The notes below the pieces were generated by a model. The model worked only from the letters and a program-made list of their open reading frames with translations. It was not told the DNA's origin and ran no database searches. A program made the translations under genes and the position numbers. This document shows positions 44,856-57,082 of a stretch of DNA of 64,000 nucleotides, in pieces (positions within the stretch are counted from its first letter, which is position 1; each line of letters begins with the position of its first letter). Where the stretch lies: contig NC_084808.1 in assembly GCF_963583255.1 (NCBI RefSeq), positions 12,423,501 to 12,487,500 of the forward strand. Direction: 5' to 3'. This stretch comes from Pyrus communis (Eukaryota; Streptophyta; Magnoliopsida; Rosales; Rosaceae).

Positions 44856-47339
44856 AAGACATCTTAAGGCTGCTTGATTATTTATTCAGATTTACGCAAG
44901 TTTATCAATGACATAGCTAGGTTTTTAAATAATTAAGAATCTTGCACATTGAAGACTTGACCTGCACCAGATAGTTATAAAGTTACGATGAATGGGATAA
45001 CTAGACTTTTACAAGTGGACCGATCGAGACATGTAGGAAGAGGTTAGTTCCCTTTCATTTGCATTGGATGCAGCATGCGTAATTGTCTATATTCCGCGTA
45101 GATCGAGCACTTAGCCCCTTCTCGGTGAAATTATAGTTGTCACTTTTGGATGGCTAGAGATTAATTATAAGATAATACTACGTAGATTAAATTTATAAAT
45201 TAAATTATATATCACCGATAAAATAATAAACACGTTAATTATCATTTAAATAATAATTCAATCGTCACACTTCGATGTTTTAGTTTGCAAAATTTAGTCT
45301 ACATATGATTTTGAATGCCCTATAAACTATAACCCCACTATTCGCATGTATCACTTATTAATTAATTACTTCAGAGGACGATTCACAAGAAAAAACAGAA
45401 CGAAGGTGTTGGGAAAATAATCTTATATATTTTACGTCCGTAAATTACTAGTGGGAGTTCTAACTGAAATTCTCAAACTGTTTATCACTTATTTTCAAAA
45501 AATAATATTTTTTTGTATAAGTTAATTAAAAAGTAGTCCTCAGTCTAGACCATTCTTGAAAAGTTGTAAAAGAATGAGTATTTTTTTTTTAACATTATTC
45601 TTTGTTTTGTAGCAATAATTGCAACTCCAAACTACAATGAAAGAATTATAATATGAAATCATGTAATTTAAAAGATAGGCCGTATCGTATCTATCTAAAC
45701 AATTTATCATATATATAAACCTTGTATGTAGCATTTCCAATAACTTATTAGTTCTCAAAAACTGAAGATGATACATGCAAAAGAAAAAGAAAGCTAAAAA
45801 TCAGCTCACAAAGATACTTCAAGAGCAATGCCAAAAAATCAAGAGGCGAGGGCTTTCCTTAACTCACTAGTGCAACAGATGGCTTTTGCTGCAGAGGAGA
45901 TATCAAATCCGTTTAAACACAAGGAACCAAATGCATGCGTACGCAGTCGCTCACGCACCTCCGCATCAGCGTTTGGTGATACGTTACAGGATCACGACCA
46001 AAACGTCGATTGAGGCTTTTGAGCCGTGAGGGTTTGTCGTGGGAGTCGACAGCGTCCGCGCCCCACACTTCACGTGACGACGCTCTTTTTGGAAAGGTAA
46101 ATTATATTCACATATCCTAAATTACTTATTTCATATTTTTTTAATTTTTTAATATTTTTCACGTACAACTAACCCTTGATAGAAAAAACATTAAAAAATT
46201 AAAAAAAAAAATGTAGAAGAAGTAATTTATAATATTGTGAAAGTGAAGGCAAATCAGTGGGCCTCCTTCAGCTTCAACCGCCCTTAGGTAGAGTTGGCCA
46301 GGTAAGCTCTTGGAATAGCGCCTGCCAAAAACGTGGGTCTGCATCGTGTGGCGTCAGCCTTGGACCCCGCCGTATCATATACGGCTGCTACCCGATGCTG
46401 ACGTCGGGAGTCTGATTGTGGCAGGATGGGAGTTACGTTCTTCTGTTGTTCAGTAAAAATTTTGTAGTGTGCCGCTGACACAGTCAAGTACGTGTTATGA
46501 TACAAATAGATGAAATTATTTTTTTCATGTATTCAACTATTTGAATCATGACACTTATTAGTGTATTGGCGTGTTTCTGATTTATTGAAAAATCTTTCGT
46601 TGTTCACATGTATGCTTTTATATATTTTTTATTATAGAATAAAATTCTAAATTTCAAAACCATAACTTAGCTATAATTATGCATAAAACTCAACGCAAAT
46701 ACTAAATTGTTACACTTATATTTATATAAGTTGAACGTAAAAGTTCTAACCTAGCAGTTGGGAATACTGACATCGTACCATCATACTAATTAAAATCATT
46801 ATTCAAATAGTAATGTATTAATTGTAAGTACTGTAGTAAAAGTCCTGTAAATCAAAACCATTCTTTGTGACGGAACCAGATTCAAGAAAATTGAGCTCAC
46901 TAATCAATGAATTCGGATCATTAAAATTTGATATGACGGCTACAATTATTATAACTTTTAGATAAGCCTCTTATTTATAATCGTTAGATTAAATTTCAAT
47001 AGTCTGAATATATTAATTAATGAACTCAATTCCTTTGAATCCAGAAGGAATCCGTTCCCCTTGTGAGAAACTCACATATTTCGCTGTGTCATTGTCCATA
47101 CGACGGTTAGGTGTGTTTATTAATCGTAAGTTTGACAACATAGTGTCATATTATTTGACGAGACGCTTATCCAAGCTTTTATATGATTAATTAGGGGGCT
47201 TCTCTCATCTAATCTTTTACGACTTCGGGCTTAGCGAATAACAAGCCGATTGTGGTAAATTAATAGTCGATTTCAATTTAAATAATCACCCTTTTGTTGC
47301 ATGAATTCTTAATCATTACCGTGACTAACATTAAAGAAA
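43926..47339. other. intergenic, no gene recognised
   Basis: Includes a poly(T) tract (44321-44347), a CT microsatellite (44826-44855), a MITE-like copy (45172-45312) and a GC-richer patch at 45940-46440. That patch holds CACGTGAC (G-box-like, 46071) and short frames without similarity. The patch looks like a gene-associated island, but no coding sequence can be supported. Confidence 0.45.
45172..45312. repeat. MITE-like repeat, family as 12324, diverged copy
   Basis: GATAATACTACGTAGATTAAAT at the left faces TTAGTCTACATATGAT at the right, and the body keeps AACACGTTAATTATCATTTAAATAATAATTCAATCGTCAC. Confidence 0.5.
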
Positions 47340-47348
47340 AAAACCTTA

Positions 47349-47502
47349 AGGTAAACTAATGAAAATGGCTCGAAAACTTTGAGTTTTAATGGTAAGGACA
47401 AAATAAAGGATAAAATGAATAGTATCATGATTGATTTTTTAGTGTTAAAATGTGATTTTTCGTTAAAGTGAACAATGCTGCGGGCTTTTCGTTAAAACTC
47501 CC
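47349..47502 (-). mobile_element. MITE, 9-bp TSD family, copy 3
   Basis: Same family as 24960 and 25918 but inverted: AGGTAAACTAATGAAAA to TTTTCGTTAAAACTCCC. Target duplication AAAACCTTA / AAAACTTTA (47340-47348 and 47503-47511), 8 of 9 matching. Confidence 0.8.
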
Positions 47503-47670
47503 AAAACTTTATGGACACCCTTCGTTCCAATCATTCCCTCAAAACTTCTCTCATTTTTCTTGGGGATCTTTTGATATTGGCGCCTCAGTTTTGAATTTTC
47601 TAGATCAAACTTTTAGTTATTTGATTAAACTTTTTTTATTTTTTTGTCATAATTTTGGTGATATATATGC

Positions 47671-49895
47671 TGACACACCCCGACCGAGATCGGAGCGTGC
47701 TGGCCGTCACACAAAGGTGACGTAGCCATGTGCACGTGCAGAAGCTAATAAAGTAATGATATATAAGTACGAACAATTAAAAACTAAACTAGCATACAAA
47801 GTACTAAATACGTGCTAGCGTGTGAGTCACAATTTCAGAGCCAGACAACAGCAGTCCAAAAGAGAAATGTGCGACAATAGTTCACCCGAAGATGACCCTA
47901 CAATGATAGGTGTCTGTTAGAAGTGCCGAACAAGCCCTCTGGGAAACCACCGGAACTGCTACTCAACTAGAACCTGGAGGGACGCAAAACAAAAGTGTGA
48001 GTGGGTAAAAACAAAGCTTTCGAAAACCATTTATAAAATACTTTCTAACCCCTCGCCGTAAAACCTGTATACTTCCCAGAAAATAATCATATATACGTAT
48101 GTATAAATATGCCAATCATGCTCAAGGGTATGCCAAACATGCTCAACTATGCCATGTCAAAGCCTCATAATGAAATGTATGTGCTCAGGTATGAATCATA
48201 TCAATAATATAACATCTGGCAGCCGGAGTCACCTAACGTGATATGTACGGCTGCATATAGAGCTCAAATCTCAACTCAATAACTGAACCTGCCCACGAGT
48301 CGGAACCACCTAAAGTGGTCTGTACGACAGACCTGGGTGTAACATATATACGCTCTAGTGCTACGATCACGTGACGGCTGTGCGAATAATCGCGGGTCAC
48401 CTACGAGTCGGAACCACCTAATGTGGTCTGTACGACAAGATTGTGCACCTAACTTGGATCCAAGCTGAGCGTGTGGTGCGGGAGGTGAACATCACGTAAA
48501 GGATTGTGCCCTACTCTGGGCGGGAGCACTAACACCGGGGGTGCAGGTTATGAGCTCTCTAAGCATCTCAAACTACCGCTGAATGTAAATATGAATACCA
48601 CTTACCTGGCACTTACCTGTGCGTCCACAGCACCCAATATGCGTATGTATAAATATATGCAACTAATAACGTACCCAACGATGCACGAAAAACGATAATA
48701 TAATGCATGGCATAATGAATAAACATTTATTCAAGTTCTGGGAAAATATAGTATATAGGTATATACGGAAAACCAAAAGCCCACTCACTGGTATGTAGAA
48801 GGGTCGTAGCCCCCCTGCCTCGCGTGTGCACGCTCGTCCTCGGGGTACGTGTCACCTATATGCGAAATAGCTATAAAAACGTTAACTTTAAAGCACATAA
48901 CCAACTTCACGTAATAACTTCTCATACATTGCTCAAAATGGACAAATGAATATACCAACGTGCTCTATACAACCTCAGGATCACAACCATATTTTTAAAA
49001 TAATTTTTGGACCTCTCACGCGCCAAATTAGGCACGGACCTACGCGCCCCCACGCGCGGCCATGTGCCATGCACACTGACGGTGTCAATTGACGCCGTCA
49101 GAAATATTCCGTTAAGATTCCGGAATATTCCGTTAAACTTAACCGGATACTGTTACTGCCGTTAGGAATATTCCGTTAAACTTAATGGAATATTCATGTT
49201 TCTTCTCCAGCCTACCCTCGCTGGACTCCGGTCACCGGAAAAACTGGGAAAGCTAAAACTCACTATTCTCCTTCGTTTTTCATCCATTTTCACGTACTTT
49301 ATACCAAAATGAAGCCCTAATCATAATCTACCACGTTGGACTAGTTTTAGGGCCTAAAAACAACGGGATCAAACTTTCCAAAATATGAAAATTCGGCCAA
49401 ACTTACAGTTCGTGGTTCCGACGTCCAAATCCGTCCAACGATGCACTCCCAAGCTCCTTGGAACCTCACCAACACATCTACAAGCTTCAAAAGTCCAAAA
49501 ACTAACTAGATTAAGTTTGCATGAACAGTACCCAAGTCGGACCACTTCGAATCGACGTGAAAATGTTGGTTTTCTTACCTGAAAATAGTATGGATGTGCT
49601 CGCCTCGACCTCACGAGTTCAATGGTATGCTTGGTTCCCTTGATCTGCAAGGTTCGGTATGGTTATGTGTGTGTCTGTACAGTTTCAATGGAGAAGGGAG
49701 GAAGGAAGCACGGGAGAGACAGAGGGAAGACAGAATGAGAGAGAGAGAGGGACAGTGTCTGTGTGTGGGAGTGTGTGTGTGGCCCAAGGACATGCCACAA
49801 CACACAAAACAACCAAAAACGTGACGAAAAACGCACTAGGGGCAAAATTGTAATTTCACACGTACGTTTCGATATTTCCGGGACGGGATGTCACA
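47671..49895 (-). repeat. gypsy 3' LTR
   Basis: 2225 bp, TGACACACC...GATGTCACA on the plus strand. Contains three imperfect copies of GAGTCGGAACCACCTAA.GTGGTCTGTACGAC (48230-48452), GAATATTCC dyads (49100-49195) and a GA/GT-rich stretch near 49690-49790. A TATATA-rich stretch at 48745-48770 is a candidate promoter region on the minus strand. Confidence 0.93.
49118..49130. promoter_or_regulatory. three-unit heat-shock element in the 3' LTR
   Basis: TTC-CG-GAA-TA-TTC, the exact alternating three-unit form bound by heat-shock factors. Further two-unit GAA-TA-TTC dyads lie at about 49166-49173 and 49187-49194. Confidence 0.6.
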
Positions 49896-49951
49896 ACCTT
49901 CCCACCTTAAAAGAATTTCGTCTCGAAATTCAAAACAACCAAGTATAACCC

Positions 49952-52900
49952 CTAGTGGTCAAAGAACAATCGAGGATACAAATCCCTCATCCGATCTTCT
50001 GTCTCCCACGTAGCTTCCTCGACTGAATGATTCCTCCACAAAACTTTCACTAAGTTCACCGTCTTGTTCCTCAGAACCTTCTCTTTCCAATCGATGATCG
50101 TCACCGGTTCCTCGTCATACGTCAAATCCGGATTAATCTCTAACGGCTGCGGAGGTATCACGTGAGATGGATCAGCAACATAGTGTCGGAGCATAGACAC
50201 GTGAAAAACATTATGCACTCTAGCCAACTCCGGAGGCAATTACAACCTGTAAGCTACCTCACCAACTCGTTATGTGACCATGTATGGTCCGATGTACCTG
50301 GGACTCAACTTCCCCTTCTTTCCGAATCGCATAACACCTCTCCACGGTGAAAGCTTCAAAAATACCCAATCTCCGACCTCATACACTCTGTCCGTAGCAT
50401 GCCGATCCGCTAGACTCTTCTGCCTGTCCTGAGCTGCTTTCAGGTTAGACTTAATCACCTGAACATTCTGGGTAGTCTCCTCGACAATCTCCGGACCCAC
50501 TAAAACTCTTTCTCCAACCTCTGACCAACACAACGGTGTGCGACAAGCTCTGCCATACAAGGCCTCAAATGGCGCCATGCCAATGCTCGAATGAAAACTG
50601 TTGTTGTAGGCAAATTCCATCAAATCCAACCGCTGGTGCCAAGCGTCACCAAACTGCAACACCGAAGCTCGCAGCATATCCTCCAAAGTCTGAATAGTTC
50701 TCTCTAACTGTCCGTCTGTCTGTGGATGATACGCCGTACTGTAAAGTAATCTCGTGCCCAAAGCTTCCTGAAAAGCCACCCAAAACTTCGATGTGAATCG
50801 TGGGTCACGATCCGAGACAATACTCACTGGGACCCCATGATACTTCACCACCTTCGAGATAAACAACTCCGCTAAATGGCTCAAAGAATACTTCTCTCTC
50901 ACTGGAATAAAATGAGCCGACTTAGTGAGCCGATCAACGATTACCCAAATGTCGTCAAAGCCATTTTGTGTACGCGGCAACTTGTACACAAAATCCATGG
51001 TGATATTTTCCCATTTCCACTCTGGAACGGGAAGCGACTGCAACAATCCAAACGGCTTCTTCCTCTCTGCTTTCACCTGCTGACAAACAGCACACCTGCT
51101 CATATACTCGGCTATCTCCCTTTTCATACCCGGCCAATAATAAAATGGTCGAATGGTATGATACATTTTAGTAGCTCCTGGGTGCATGGCATAAGCCGAG
51201 ATATGTGCTTCATCGAGAATTTCTTTCTTCAACTCCACATTATTAGGCACGAACATTCTACCCTCTAGCATCAACATGCCATCCGAATCACGAACTCTGA
51301 GGTCTCGCCTCCTTCCTTGCTCTCGAGCTTGAATAAGTTCTTGAGTCTCCTGATCAGCTACCTGAACTTCAAGCACCCAATCAATAAGAATTGGCCTAAC
51401 TTGGAAATTAGCAAGTAGCGCCACTTCTCGATCTTCGGCTTCTAGCTTTACTCCCGTAGCACGCAAGTCCACCAAAAGAGGAGCACGACTAGCGTACAAC
51501 GCATTAATACGGCCCTGAGACTTCCGGCTAAGTGCATCAGCCACTACGTTCGCACGACCATGATGATAATCAATCGTGCAATCGTAATCGCTGAGCAACT
51601 CCAACCATCTCTATTGACGAAGATTAAGTTCCTTCTGAGTAAAGAGATATTGGAGACTCTTGTGATCTGTAAAGATCCTGCACTTCTCTCCGTAAAGATA
51701 GTGTCTCCACAACTTCAACGCAAAGATGATAGCAGCCAACTCCAAATCATATGTAGGGTAATTCAACTCATGGGGTTTCAATTACCGCGAAGCATAAGCA
51801 ATCACCCTACCATGCTGCATCAATACACATCCCAGACCATTCAAGGAAGCATCGCTATAAACCTCGAAATCACCACTATCGTCTGGGAGTGCCAACACAG
51901 GTGCATGAGTGAGACAATGCTTCAACTGCTAACTGCTGGAAACTCCACTCACACTTATCATCCCACTCAAATTTAACATCCTTCCTCGTTAATCTCGTCA
52001 GTGGCAAGGCAATCACCGAAAAATCCTTAACGAATCTCCGATAATACCCCGCCAAACCAAGGAAACTTCTCACCTCAGTGACGGTTCGCGGTTGCTCCCA
52101 ACTGTCCACAGCTGCGACCTTCTGAGGGTCAACCAGAATACCCTGAGCAGAAATGATGTGCCCCAAGAACGCAACTTGATCTAACCAGAACTGGCACTTG
52201 CTAAACTTAGCATACAATTGGTGTTCCCTCAACCTCTTCAACACCAAAGTAAGATGTCGAACATGCTCCGCCTTCGACTTAGAATACACCAGAATATCGT
52301 CAATGAAGACAATAACAAATCTATCCAGATAAGGCTGAAACACCCAGTTCATTAAGTCCATAAAGGCAGCTGGTGCATTCGTCAACCCAAATGGCATAAC
52401 CAGAAACTCGTAATGACCGTAACGAGTCCTGAACGCCGTCTTAGGGACATCATCCTTACTAATCTTCAACTGATAGTAACCAGACCTCAGGTCAATCTTA
52501 GAGAACACACAAGCACCTCTCAGCTGATCGAACAAATCATCGATACGAGGCAATGGATAACGGTTTTTAATCGTCACCCGATTCAGTTGCCTGTAGTCGA
52601 TGCACAGCCTCAAAATTCCATCCTTCTTCCTCACAAACAACACTGGAGCGCCCCAAGGCGAAGTACTAGGCTGGATAAATCCCTTATCCACTAACACCTG
52701 CAGCTGAACTTTCAATTCCCTTAACTCCGCGGAAGCCATACGATAAGGAGTTAAAGAAATAGGATTAGTACCTGGAATCAACTCAATAGTGAACTCCACA
52801 TCTCGATCTGGGGGTAAACTAGGTAAATCCTCGGGAAAAACATCAGGGAAGTGTCTGACCACTCTCACATCCTCCACTTTGTTAGTAACAACCTCATCTA

Positions 52901-54772
52901 GCACCACATGAGCCAGATACCCCTGACAACCCTTAGATAACAACTTTTTCGCTCGTAGCGCCGAGATAACGCCATGTCTCACCCCACTCTGCTCACCCAC
53001 GAAAGTAACCACAGGTAGTCCAGGTCGGTGAAACGTAACTACTTTCCCGTAACAGTCAATGTTGGCACGATAGAGTGCAACCAATCTGTGCCCAGAATCA
53101 CATCAAAGTCCACAATATCTAACGGGATAAGATCGGCTGACAAAGCAACACCCTCTACGATCACTGGACATCCTGGGTACACACAATCTACAACACATCT
53201 TTCTCCTCTAGGCATAGCGAACTCTAAATCGTACCCTAGAGGTGTTGGGCGAGGTTGCGTCACTTGAGCAAATGTATGAGAAATTACGGAATGTGTAGCC
53301 CCACAATCAATTAAGACTCTAGCAAAACAACCAAGAATGTTCAACGTACCCATAATCAAGTCTGGGTTGTTCTGAGCGTCCTGCAGAGAAATATTGTGAA
53401 GACGCCCCTGTCCCTGCTGACGCCCGCCGCGGCCTCTGCTCGCCTGAACGCCGCGTCCCTGAGCACCACGCCCCTGACTGGGCGGACCCGACTGTCTCGA
53501 AGACCCTGCACTGCTAGTGGCCATCTCCCCCTGCTGATACTGTCCTCCCTGATACCACTGAGAACCACCCGCTGGAGCTGGAGGATACGGCATATAGCCG
53601 CCTGAATACTGGGGATAACCACCCTGGGAATAGGGATCCTGGGGATACTGATACTGCCCCGGAGCATAAGGGACAGCATCACCCTGATAGTGGTAAGCAC
53701 CACCTCGACCCGTCTGGCGGTAGCTACTAGGACCCTGGATCTGCTGGAGTGGGGCAAGTGGTGGCATAAAGGTCTGCTGTGGTTTCTGCTGCTAACCCTG
53801 GGGACAATTCGCCGCTCTATGTCCCACCTGTCCACATGTGAAGCAACCGTTGCTACCACGTCTACACTCACCGAAATGCCTGTTGTTACACCTGCGGCAA
53901 ACAGGGGCTCTGCCTCGACCACCATCGCCCTGCCTCTAGCCTCTAGCGCCACCAGAAAATCTACCTCCACGACCCTGTCCAGTGGCACTGAAGCCATCAC
54001 TCGAAGAACTCGAGCTAGCACCACCCCTCTTGAAGTTCTGAGTCTGACGGGGCCTGAGCGATGCCTGACCTTTGCCTTTGTCATATTTCTTCTGGTTGTT
54101 GTCCTTCTCTTCATCGGTGTCGCTCGACATATTCTCAGAGTCCTCAATCCTCAACAGTATCTCATAGAAGTCCCGGTAAGTCTCGATGTGGACAGTAGAC
54201 GCCATAGAACGCCACTTCTTCCTGGTGCCCAAACGGAAAAGACGAAGCATCTCCGCCGGATTACCAGCGACATCAGGATGGTAACGAGACAAGTCCGTAA
54301 ATTTGCGGTAGTACTCATTCGCCGACATCTTCCACTGTTTTAGCTCGGCAAACTCCTGCTTCTTACGGTCAATGTACTCAGGGGGCACATACCTTCTCTT
54401 GAACAAATCCGTAAAAACATTCCAATCCGTCCTCTGATCTGGAGTCAACCTACGAAGCTCCTGCTCCTACCAAGCTACCGACTCCGTATCCAGAAACCAT
54501 GAGGTCGTCTCGACCCACCTCTCCATAGGCAAGTTCCCCTGATTATGCAGCACACGGAAAGTCTTCTCTATGTGTTCTAACCAGCGCTCTGCGCCCTCGT
54601 GCCCCTCACTACCCTTAAATTTATCCAACTTCAGATTGTACATAGTCTCCAGAGGAGTCCTCTGGGGAGGGCGCAACACAGACTGAAGGGCTGTAGCAAA
54701 AACTTCCCCCAACTGAGCAACATCGGGGAAGTTAGACTCAGAAGTACGACGTGGTTCCCGACGAGGCGGCAT
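49952..54772 (-). pseudogene. gypsy gag-pol polyprotein, inactivated
   Basis: Read on the minus strand from MPPRREPRR (54772). Gag extends to about 53790, with the zinc knuckle CFTCGQVGHRAANC. Protease has LIDCGATHSVIS (about 53277-53315). Reverse transcriptase covers about 52780-52200 and keeps the FIDDILVYS catalytic box. RNase H lies at about 51900-51560. Integrase has an HHCC finger near 51200-51090 and a DDE core to about 50640. The chromodomain-like tail ends at 49952. In-frame stops sit at 54467, 53936, 53792, 51782, 51611, 50270 and 50240 (lowest base given). One frame change lies between protease and RT near 53075-53084. Another lies near 51925-51945, where CAGTTAG is followed by a near-copy of itself. 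Large open stretches remain, so inactivation is recent. Confidence 0.9.
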
Positions 54773-54851
54773 AATTCTGATAGAAAACACCAAAACCATT
54801 AGAATACTCACAAAGACACAGGACTGCCAAACCTAGGCTCGGATACCAAAC

Positions 54852-57077
54852 TGACACACCCCGACCGAGATCGGAGCGTGCTGGCCGTCACACAAAGGTG
54901 ACGTAGCCATGTGCACGTGTGGAAGCTAATAAAGTAATGATATATAAGTACGAACAATTAAAAACTAAACTAGCATACAAAGTACTAAATACGTGCTAGC
55001 GTGTGAGTCACAATTTCAAAGCCAGACAACAGCAGTCCAAAAGAGAAATGCGCGACAATAGTTCACCCGAAGGTGACCCTACAATGATAGGTGTCTGTCA
55101 GAAGTGCCGAACAAGCCCTCTGGGAAACCACCGGAATTGCTACTCAACTAGAACCTGGAGGGGCGCAAAACAAAAGTGTGAGTGGGCAAAAACAAAGCTT
55201 TTGAAAACCATTTATAAAATACTTTCTAACCCCTCGCCGTAAAACCTGTATACTTCCCAGAAAATAATCATATATACGTATGTATAAATATGCCAATCAT
55301 GCTCAAGGGTATGCCAAACATGCTCAACTATGCCATGTCAAAGCCTCATAATGAAATGTATGTGCTCAGGTATGAATCATATCAATAATATAACATCTGG
55401 CAGCCGGAGTCACCTAACATGACCTGTACGGCTGCATATAGAGCTCAAATCCCAACTCAATAACTGAACCTGCCCACGAGTCGGAACCACCTAAAGTGGT
55501 CTGTACGATAGGCCTGGGTGTAACATATATACGCTCTAGTGCTACAATCACGTGAAGGCTGTGCGAATAATCGCGGGTCACCTACGAGTCGGAACCACCT
55601 AATGTGGTCTGTACGACAAGACTGTGCACCTAACTTGGATCCAAGCTGAGCGTGTGGTGCGGGAGGTGAACATCACGTGAAGGACTGTGCCCTACTCTGG
55701 GCGGGAGCACTAACACCGGGGGTGCAGGTTATGAGCTCTCTAAGCATCTCAAACTACCGCTGAATGTAAATATGAATACCACTTACCTGGCACTTACCTG
55801 TGCGTCCACAGCACCCAATATGCATATGTATAAATATATGCAACTAATAACGTACCCAACGATGCACGAAAAACGATAATGTAATGCATGGCATAATGAA
55901 TAAACATTTATTCAAGTTCTAGGAAAATATAGTATATAGGTATATACGGAAAACCAAAAGCCCACTCACTGATATGTAGAAAGGTCGTAGCCCCCCTGCC
56001 TCGCGTGTGCACGCTCGTCCTCGGGGTACGTGTCACCTATATGCGAAATAGCTATAAAAACGTTAACTTTAAAGCACATAACCAACTTCTCATAATAACT
56101 TCTCATACATTGCTCAAAATGGACAAATGAATATACCAACGTGCTCTATACAACCTCAGGATCACAACCATATTTTTAAAATAATTTTTGGACCTCTCAC
56201 GCGCCAAATTAGGCACGGACCTACGCGCCCCCACGCGCGGCCACGTGCCATGCACATTGACGGTGTCAATTGACGCCGTCAGGAATATTCCGTTAAGATT
56301 CCGGAATATTCTGTTAAACTTAACCGGATACCGTTACTGCCGTTAGGAATATTCTGTTAAACTTAACGGAATATTCATGTTTCTTCTCCGGCCTACCCTC
56401 GCCGGACTTCGGTCACCGGAAAAACTGGGAAAGCTAAAATTCACTATTCTCCTTCGTTTTTCATCCATTTTTCACGTACTTTATACCAAAATGAAGCCCT
56501 AATCATAATCTACCACGTTGGACTAGTTTTAGGGCCTAAAAACAACGGGATCAAACTTTCCAAAATATGAAAATTCGGCCAAACTTACAGTTCGTGGTTC
56601 CGACGTCCAAATCCGTCCAACGATGCACTCCCAAGCTCCTTGGGACCTCACCAACACATCTACAAGCTTCAAAAGTCCAAAAACTAACTAGATTAAGTTT
56701 GCATGAATAGTACCCAAGTCGGACCACTTCGAATCGACGTGAAAATGTTGGTTTTCTTACCTGAAAATAGTATGGATGTGCTCGCCTCGACTTCACGAGT
56801 TCAATGGTATGCTTGGTTCCCTTGATCTGCAAGGTTTGGTATGGTTATGTGTGTGTCCGTACAGTTTCAATGGAGAAGGGAGGAAAGGAGCACGGGAGAG
56901 ACAGAGAGAAGACAGAAGGAGAGAGAGAGATGGACAGTGTCTGTGTGTGGGAGTGTGTGTGTGGCCCAAGGACATGCCACAACACACAAAACAACCAAAA
57001 ACGTGACGAAAAACGCACTAGGGGCAAAATTGTAATTTCACATGTACGTTTCGATATTTCCGGGACGGGATGTCACA
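54852..57077 (-). repeat. gypsy 5' LTR
   Basis: 2226 bp, about 97-98% identical to 47671-49895 by eye. In the first 350 bp I count ten differences and all are transitions. Confidence 0.93.
56299..56311. promoter_or_regulatory. three-unit heat-shock element in the 5' LTR
   Basis: Same TTC-CG-GAA-TA-TTC as in the partner LTR, unchanged although neighbouring bases differ (the following CCG reads CTG here). A two-unit dyad lies at 56283-56290. In element orientation it sits upstream of the TATATA-rich stretch near 55930. Confidence 0.6.
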
Positions 57078-57082
57078 TATGC

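Larger units (their letters stand above)
47671..57077 (-). mobile_element. Ty3/gypsy chromovirus, structurally complete, coding-dead
   Basis: 9407 bp: LTR 54852-57077 (5'), primer site 54836-54848 (TGGTATCCGAGCC, one base off the tRNA-Met site), gag-pol 54772-49952, purine tract 49896-49908, LTR 47671-49895 (3'). The perfect 5-bp target duplication TATGC lies at 47666-47670 and 57078-57082. Order PR-RT-RNase H-integrase defines Ty3/gypsy. The C-terminal region ending EEATWETEDRMRDLYP is chromodomain-like, suggesting a chromovirus, probably Tekay/Del. Seven in-frame stops and two frameshifts kill the polyprotein, so it could only move if helped by an intact relative. Confidence 0.93.

Noticed and set aside
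45828..46013. 61-codon open frame near a G-box-like site
   Set aside because: No homology recognised, no splice partner, and the C-terminal part is arginine/serine low-complexity.
49594..49950. Several 60-76 codon frames in the LTR, with near-identical partners at 56776-57115
   Set aside because: They read through GA/GT-rich LTR sequence and exist only because the LTR is duplicated.
53356..54343. Long alternative frames on both strands over the gypsy gag/protease region
   Set aside because: Compositional shadows of the glycine- and arginine-rich gag frame.
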